A DNA stretch of 64,000 nucleotides from JBBDJB01 sp040880125 (GTDB lineage: Bacteria > Planctomycetota > Planctomycetia > Pirellulales > JBBDJB01): contig JBBDJB010000048.1 of assembly GCA_040880125.1 (NCBI GenBank), positions 15,464 to 79,463 on the forward strand. The letters are read 5' to 3'. Shown here one piece after another: positions 59,395 through 64,000 of the stretch. A program made the translations under genes and the position numbers. Within the stretch, counting starts at the first letter, position 1; every line of letters begins with the position of its first letter. The notes beneath the pieces were generated by a model that had not been told where the DNA came from, made no database searches, and saw nothing but the letters and a program-made list of their open reading frames with translations.

Positions 59395-60768
59395 CTAATT
59401 GTTCTCGTTGACGCTTTCCTTCACTGCGCGAAGCTGTTCGATTACTTCCGGCAGCAACGGATCAATAGTCTCCTGGGCGCCGCGGCCTTCCCGCAAGCGA
59501 TCGGCCACGGCCGAGCGAATCGCGTCCACGTCGGCTTCCCAATACTTGCCGTGCTTGGATTCCGGCGGTGCATCCAGCGGGCGGACGATGCGAAAGCCGA
59601 CGCCGCGAGCCGGGTCGCTGGTGAACCACCAGGGGCTGAGCGGCAGGTTCGGATCGAGCGATTTCCAATCGACGTCGTGCGACGCCATCCGCGCGGCGCT
59701 GCGGCAGCCTTCCGGGTCGCTATCCCAATGGCCGCCACGCACTACGCGGGGGAATTCGACCGTCGGCCACACGATCGCCTCTTCGGCCGACACCGGGCCG
59801 CCTGCGAACTGCTCGTACGTCTGCGGCTTGTACTCGTCGAGCACCCATTCGGCCACGTTTCCGTGCATGTCGTACAGCCCCCACGGGTTGGGCTTCTTCT
59901 TGCCGACTTCGCTCGTCTTGAAGTCGAAGTTCTCGAAGTACCAGGCGTACTCGCCCAACTCCGCCGGGTCGTCGCCGAACGAGTAAGCCGTGGTCGTGCC
60001 GGCGCGACAGGCGTACTCCCATTCGGCCTCTCCGGGCAGGCGGTGAAACTCACCCGTCAGCCGGCTGAGCCACTTGGTGTATTGCTTAGCGGCGTACTGC
60101 GTCATTGTCACGGCCGGCTGCCGCGGCTCTTCTCCGAACTCGAACGTGAAGCTCGGCTCGTACAGCTTGGTCGGCGCGGTGATGGCATCGGCCAGGTCGC
60201 GGGTCAACGCCAACCGCTGCTGCAGGGCGTTGTACTTATCGAGCGCCTCGGTCAGTGCCGTCCGCTGCTGCAGGCGCTGTGTGGTCTCCTCGTCGACCTT
60301 CACCAGTGTGGAACGCAGCGTGGCGAGATCCTTGAAGACGTCGTACATGCGCATGTACTGCTGGTACTCTTCCCAGGTGATCTCGTACTTGCCGATCCAG
60401 AAGGGTGCGACTTTGACCTCGACCTGCGGTCCTTCGTCCTCCTGGCGTCCCTCTTCGTCTGGCGGGCTGCCCATGGTGAAGGTCCCGCCGGGGATCGGCA
60501 CCATTTCAAAAGCGACGTCGGTGCCGGGGATCGTCATCTCGTAGGGGACCATGTAGCCGCGGTCAGTCTTGACGAAGCGGCCCTCGGCCGGCTGCTCGGC
60601 GACCAGGCCGGGCGAAGCCGGGGCAGCGTCTTCCTGGGCGAAAACCGACGAGGGAGCTGCGGACAGTACGGTGACCACGGCGCATGCGAGCGCCGCCAGT
60701 GCCGGAAGCCGATGGCGGTTGAAGCAAGCCACACTGGCTGACCGCGATTTGCAGAGACGCATCTTCAA
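59395..60768 (-). CDS. SUMF1/FGE-type exported protein
   Basis: This 457-residue protein has a signal peptide (LAALACAVVTVLSAAPSSVF). The sulfatase-modifying-factor domain is clear: MVPIPGGTFTMGSPPDEEGR, FWIGKYEITWEEYQQYM, GEAEWEYACRAGTTTAYSFG, GLYDMHGNVAEWVLDEY and RVVRGGHWDSDPEGCRSAAR. Only one Cys is seen near the usual active-site region, so formylglycine-generating activity is unsure; many planctomycete homologues are binding proteins instead. A helical insertion (LVKVDEETTQRLQQRTALTE) splits the domain. No sulfatase gene is nearby. Confidence 0.88.
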   Translation of the reverse strand: MKMRLCKSRSASVACFNRHRLPALAALACAVVTVLSAAPSSVFAQEDAAPASPGLVAEQPAEGRFVKTDRGYMVPYEMTIPGTDVAFEMVPIPGGTFTMGSPPDEEGRQEDEGPQVEVKVAPFWIGKYEITWEEYQQYMRMYDVFKDLATLRSTLVKVDEETTQRLQQRTALTEALDKYNALQQRLALTRDLADAITAPTKLYEPSFTFEFGEEPRQPAVTMTQYAAKQYTKWLSRLTGEFHRLPGEAEWEYACRAGTTTAYSFGDDPAELGEYAWYFENFDFKTSEVGKKKPNPWGLYDMHGNVAEWVLDEYKPQTYEQFAGGPVSAEEAIVWPTVEFPRVVRGGHWDSDPEGCRSAARMASHDVDWKSLDPNLPLSPWWFTSDPARGVGFRIVRPLDAPPESKHGKYWEADVDAIRSAVADRLREGRGAQETIDPLLPEVIEQLRAVKESVNENN

Positions 60769-61059
60769 AGATTCCTGGATCCAGTTGGTGAGGCTAGCCG
60801 CGGAGGTGGTTTCCGACCCTCATCTTAGCTGCCACCGCTTCACAGGCCAACGCATGCCAAACGCCCCACCAACGCAAAGGGGGAACCGCGACCATTCGCA
60901 AGGCAAGGCCCTTTGAATACCCGATTCCGTCGATCGGGCCCGGCTCGTACCTGAAGTGACCGTTTCGAACGGCGTACTTAGATCGGCCGCGGACCTGCAA
61001 TTTTTTTGGTCGAATCACTAGCTGACTCTCCACCAGTAGCGGCCTCTCGCCTAATACGC

Positions 61060-62193
61060 CTACGGCTCGTCCCCGGCGTGTATGTGGACGTAGCTCTCGT
61101 ACCGCCGGGCGTCGATCCGCAGGTCGGCCACCGCATCCTTCACGGCGCAGTCGGCCTCGTGCGTGTGGGTGCAGTCGGGAAAGCGACACTGGCTGACAAA
61201 CGGCCGCAGATCGCGATAGAAGCCGGCCAGCTCCTCCGGCAGCACGTCCCAAAGCTGGAACTGGCGAATGCCGGGCGTATCGACCACGTACCCGCCCTCG
61301 CTCAGCCGGATCAATTGCGCGGAGGTAGTGGTGTGCCGGCCCTTGTGCGATTCCTCGCTGACCGTCTGCACGGTCAGTTCAACATTCGGGTCCACCGCAT
61401 TGATCAGCGATGATTTGCCGACGCCGCTCTGTCCGGCGAAGACGCTCTGCTTGCCGGCCAGCCGCCGACGGAGCCGGTCGATGCCCAGGCCGGTCTCCGC
61501 GGAGAGCAGCAGCACACGGTAGCCGAGTTGGCTGTAGACACCGACCAGTGGCTGCAGATGAGCCGGGTCCACCAGGTCGACCTTGTTAATACAGATTAGC
61601 GGCCGGATGCCGCCCTTTTCCGCAGTGACCAGGTAGCGATCGATCAGATTCGGTTTGAGATAGGGCTCGGCGGCGCTGGCGACAATGAGCATCTGATCGA
61701 CACCCGCCACGATCACCTGTTGACGCCCGCGGATCGAGCGGCTGAGCACGCCGTGCCGCGGCTCGACGCTTTCGATCATGCCCTCGGACTGGCCTTCCGG
61801 GCGGAACCAGACGCGGTCTCCGACCGCCACCACATGACGCTGCTCGGTACTGAGCGTCTTGAGGATACCGCGGGTGGCGCACTCGAACATACGGCCGTCT
61901 TCGGCCTGCACCGTGCTGAGCAATCCCTGCACGCGCAGCACGCGGCCCAGTTGGCAGCGGCTCTTGTCGACGTCGAACTGCACGGGCAGGCCGGTCTCGT
62001 CGACGTCGCTTTCGGAGCCGACAATGGTCCGCTTGCGGGTCAGCTCGCCTTTGCCGCTGATGCGCTCGGCGGTGGGAACGTCGGAATTCTCGAAGCCGTG
62101 CTGCTTGTAGTCACGGGTGAGGTTCTTATCGCGCGTACGGACGCCGCGGTTTTTGCGGAAGGACGTGCGGATTTTCTTTTTCTTTTTCGACAT
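61060..62193 (-). CDS. rsgA: Circularly permuted ribosome assembly GTPase
   Basis: This 377-residue protein starts with a basic tail (MSKKKKKIRTSFRKNRGVRT) followed by an OB fold. G motifs appear in the permuted order: NKVD (203-206), then GQSGVGKS (254-261), then DTPG (305-308). The zinc site is Cys336, Cys341, His343 and Cys349 (CRFPDCTHTHEADC). RsgA tests 30S subunit maturation late in ribosome assembly. A longer N-terminal extension than E. coli RsgA is present. A CCCTCTCCC hairpin lies just upstream. Confidence 0.97.
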   Translation of the reverse strand: MSKKKKKIRTSFRKNRGVRTRDKNLTRDYKQHGFENSDVPTAERISGKGELTRKRTIVGSESDVDETGLPVQFDVDKSRCQLGRVLRVQGLLSTVQAEDGRMFECATRGILKTLSTEQRHVVAVGDRVWFRPEGQSEGMIESVEPRHGVLSRSIRGRQQVIVAGVDQMLIVASAAEPYLKPNLIDRYLVTAEKGGIRPLICINKVDLVDPAHLQPLVGVYSQLGYRVLLLSAETGLGIDRLRRRLAGKQSVFAGQSGVGKSSLINAVDPNVELTVQTVSEESHKGRHTTTSAQLIRLSEGGYVVDTPGIRQFQLWDVLPEELAGFYRDLRPFVSQCRFPDCTHTHEADCAVKDAVADLRIDARRYESYVHIHAGDEP

Positions 62194-62207
62194 GCGGTCA
62201 TTGTACT

Positions 62208-62228
62208 CCCTCTCCCTTTGGGAGAGGG
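62208..62228. repeat. CCCTCTCCC hairpin upstream of rsgA
   Basis: CCCTCTCCC (62208-62216) and GGGAGAGGG (62220-62228) pair around a TTT loop; a second GGGGAGAGGG follows at 62231. It lies within 35 bp upstream of the rsgA start and resembles the hairpin at 56844. Confidence 0.7.
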
Positions 62229-62284
62229 CCGGGGAGAGGGCGCGAAAGGGCCCACTTCGGTCCCACTAAGCCAGTGATCCACGC

Positions 62285-62346
62285 GCACAGACAGGAATGT
62301 CTGTGCCACCAGACTGCAAGTCTGAACTCTTGCGGATTTCAGCTAC
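62285..62346. repeat. Dispersed intergenic repeat, modules B and A (copy 9)
   Basis: GCACAGACAGGAATGTCTGT starts module B at 62285; CTGAACTCTTGCGGATTTCA at 62322-62341 followed by GCTAC is the right half of module A. Confidence 0.75.
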
Positions 62347-62360
62347 TGCCCGTGCCACGA

Positions 62361-62822
62361 CTACACCGGCTTGTTCGGGTCCTTGATCTGGCCGGCGCGG
62401 TCGTCGTTGACGTCGTAGCGACGAGGCTCGTCGGACCGACGTTTATCGCCCGACAGCCCAGCTCGGTCGAGCAGCGACTTTCCCATGATGTCGGCCGCGG
62501 CGTCCTCGACCGGCGGCGGCCCCACCGCCCCGAGATCGACGGGCGAATACTGCACTTCGTAGCGGTGCTTCGCGACTGCGAGCACATCGCCCGGGTCGAG
62601 CCGCTTTTCAGTGACGCGAAAGCCGTTGACCTTGGTGCCGTTGCGGCTCCCCATGTCGCGGACGAACCAGTAGCCGCCCGTGAGCGTGAGTTGACAGTGG
62701 TGGGCCGACACATTACCAAAGCGCAGGACGATATCGCAGCTCTCACGGCGGCCCACGAGCAACTGCTTCTTCAACAGCGGGACGGGATCGCCGCCGCCCA
62801 GCGGTATCAATTCGCCGTACAT
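62361..62822 (-). CDS. FHA-domain protein
   Basis: This 153-residue cytosolic protein has a forkhead-associated domain at about 20-100: LVGRRESCDIVLRFGNVSAH, HCQLTLTGGYWFVRDMGSRN and GTKVNGFRV. These contain the Arg, Ser and Asn residues that bind phosphothreonine. The C-terminus is Pro/Asp-rich and disordered. It should read out signals from Ser/Thr kinases such as those encoded in this window, but no kinase is adjacent. Confidence 0.92.
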   Translation of the reverse strand: MYGELIPLGGGDPVPLLKKQLLVGRRESCDIVLRFGNVSAHHCQLTLTGGYWFVRDMGSRNGTKVNGFRVTEKRLDPGDVLAVAKHRYEVQYSPVDLGAVGPPPVEDAAADIMGKSLLDRAGLSGDKRRSDEPRRYDVNDDRAGQIKDPNKPV

Positions 62823-62896
62823 CGAAGTGCCTCTCCTCCGAACGGTTGCCGCGACCGTATCATCTTATGGTCCCTAAACTTCTATCTACAATTTAG

Positions 62897-63877
62897 GTGC
62901 ATCGCGTGGTGCCGTCAACGAACGAACCTGTGGCTGCCGGCCCGATGCCGCCGTGGCGTGCCGCCGGGCTGGCCTATCACTCCTACAATTTCTTTCTGCG
63001 CCGCAAGTTCGGACACCGCGTGCAAAAGGTGAGCGTTGACGCCGGCATGACCTGTCCGAATGTGGACGGAACCGTCGCCGTGGGCGGCTGCACCTTCTGC
63101 GACAACCGCAGCTTTAGCCCCAGCCGCCGACTGCCGCGGCAGGGCATCGCCGGGCAGATCGACGAGGGCATCCGCCGCCTGAAGCGCCGCTACGTGTGCG
63201 ATCATTTCCTGGCGTACTTTCAGCCGGCCACCAATACCTACGCGCCGGTGACGCGATTGCGCACGCTGTACGACGAGGCGCTCGCGCATCCCAGCGTCGT
63301 AGGCATGGCGATCGGCACGCGGCCGGACTGCGCGGGGCCGGAGGTGCTCGATCTGCTCGCGGAGTTTGCCGATCGCACGTACCTGTCGGTCGAGTATGGC
63401 ATGCAGACGATGCACGACCGGTCGCTCGACTGGATGAACCGGGGGCATCATCACGCCGCGTTCGTGGACGCGCTGGAGCGAAGCCGGGATCGCGGATTTG
63501 AGATCTGCGCGCATGTGATCCTGGGGCTGCCGGACGAGTCGCATGCGGATATGATGGCCACCGCGCGGGAACTGGCGCGGCTGCGCGTCGACGCGGTGAA
63601 GATCCACAACCTGTACGCGGTAAAGAACACGGTGCTGGCCGAACAGGTCGCCCGCGGCGAAGTGCGGCTGATCGAGCGCGACCAGTACGTGACGGCAGTG
63701 GTGGACTTTTTGGAGTTGCTGCCGCCGGAGTGCATCGTGGAGCGGATCAGCGGCGATGCCCCGCCGGATTATTTCGTGGGGCCTTCCTGGTGTCTGGACA
63801 AGCCAGCGGTGCGGTCGGCGATCGAGGCGGAGTTCGCCCGCCAGCCGACGTGGCAGGGACGGCGGTTCGAGGGCTGA
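62897..63877 (+). CDS. TIGR01212 (YhcC-like) radical SAM protein
   Basis: This 326-residue protein has the family signature TCPNVDGTVAVGGCTFCDN with Cys53, Cys65 and Cys68 binding the 4Fe-4S cluster. Further conserved blocks are YFQPATNTYAP, GMAIGTRPDCAGPEVLDLLA, SVEYGMQTMHDRSLDWMNRG, ICAHVILGLPDESHADMMAT and KIHNLYAVKNTVLAE. The annotated start is a GTG at 62897; an ATG at 62945 is a good alternative, since conservation begins near GLAYHSYNFF. The radical reaction of the family is not defined here. It is divergent from the FHA gene. Confidence 0.93.
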   Translation: MHRVVPSTNEPVAAGPMPPWRAAGLAYHSYNFFLRRKFGHRVQKVSVDAGMTCPNVDGTVAVGGCTFCDNRSFSPSRRLPRQGIAGQIDEGIRRLKRRYVCDHFLAYFQPATNTYAPVTRLRTLYDEALAHPSVVGMAIGTRPDCAGPEVLDLLAEFADRTYLSVEYGMQTMHDRSLDWMNRGHHHAAFVDALERSRDRGFEICAHVILGLPDESHADMMATARELARLRVDAVKIHNLYAVKNTVLAEQVARGEVRLIERDQYVTAVVDFLELLPPECIVERISGDAPPDYFVGPSWCLDKPAVRSAIEAEFARQPTWQGRRFEG

Positions 63878-64000
63878 GGCAGGTCGTGAGGGACCTACGC
63901 CGTGGCTACGGCGAACGGCTTTTGCCCGCCCGCCGTAAGAAGTAGGGTCCGCACACAGGTTGTGAATCTATGCGGCTTTCGTTCGTTGCGGCGCGGAGCG

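Noticed and set aside
63970..64000. ATG near the right window edge that could start another plus-strand gene
   Set aside because: Only 31 bases remain, too few to judge.
1..64000. tRNA, rRNA, riboswitch and replication-origin signals
   Set aside because: No T-arm-like GGTTCRANTCC motifs in a cloverleaf context, no rRNA-like blocks, no cobalamin-box-like leader before the CbiE-CbiT gene and no DnaA-box cluster were seen by eye; a covariance search would be decisive.

Overview
The window looks like chromosomal DNA from a GC-rich planctomycete, probably Pirellulales-like. The evidence is the gene families: PSCyt/DUF1549-DUF1553 proteins with Big2-like domains, PPC-domain proteins, membrane-anchored Hanks-type kinases, Gly-rich secretin-N-like proteins, sugar phosphate isomerase/epimerase TIM barrels with Tat signals, the small Lys-rich tail protein, and a CPXCG zinc protein. 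I saw no rRNA, tRNA, CRISPR array, prophage or transposase gene.

Left end (1-3.3 kb): this is an accessory island. Four attC-like imperfect palindromes (702-792, 1235-1336, 1797-1932, 2320-2410), all in the same minus-strand orientation, separate a hicA-hicB toxin-antitoxin pair and two small proteins of unknown function. This is the layout of an integron cassette array without an integrase in view (a CALIN). It is the strongest unusual signal in the window.

3.4-8.5 kb: a PhoPQ-activated-pathogenicity-related (PqaA-like) hydrolase, then two genes that correspond to the two halves of the plant Tm-1 protein (UPF0261 and PEP-hydrolase-like TIM barrel), then a Ser/Thr kinase. 8.5-20.3 kb: a long minus-strand cluster encoding a squalene-cyclase-like repeat protein, a one-TM periplasmic protein, ExbB, two ExbDs (one with an N-terminal zinc ribbon), a giant TPR/beta-propeller membrane protein, a TPR-SBP5 fusion and a secreted protein. 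It looks like one co-expressed, proton-motive-force-coupled envelope machine. 20.6-32.4 kb: a POT transporter, a second kinase with a long ectodomain flanked by two copies of a 147-bp MITE-like repeat, a flavin reductase, isocitrate dehydrogenase, two TIM-barrel isomerases, an RHH protein, and an E1-like plus MoaD-like pair.

32.5-37.8 kb: an orphan LolD/MacB-type ATPase with a putative lipoprotein, then a molybdate/tungstate-type ABC importer whose binding protein is a tandem double ModA. 38.4-53.5 kb: large exported proteins (PSCyt, PPC, lactonase, eight-EF-hand Gly-rich protein, secretin-N-like protein, glycine-zipper lipoprotein) and a CinA-like protein that has lost the deamidase serine. 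53.7-64 kb: housekeeping and mixed genes (YfgM-like TPR protein, RluA pseudouridine synthase, BshB1-like deacetylase, CbiE-CbiT fusion, SUMF1-type protein, RsgA, FHA protein, YhcC-type radical SAM).

Three families of short palindromic intergenic repeats are scattered through the gene borders from 22 kb to the right end. They create spurious small ORFs and look like mobile or regulatory modules.
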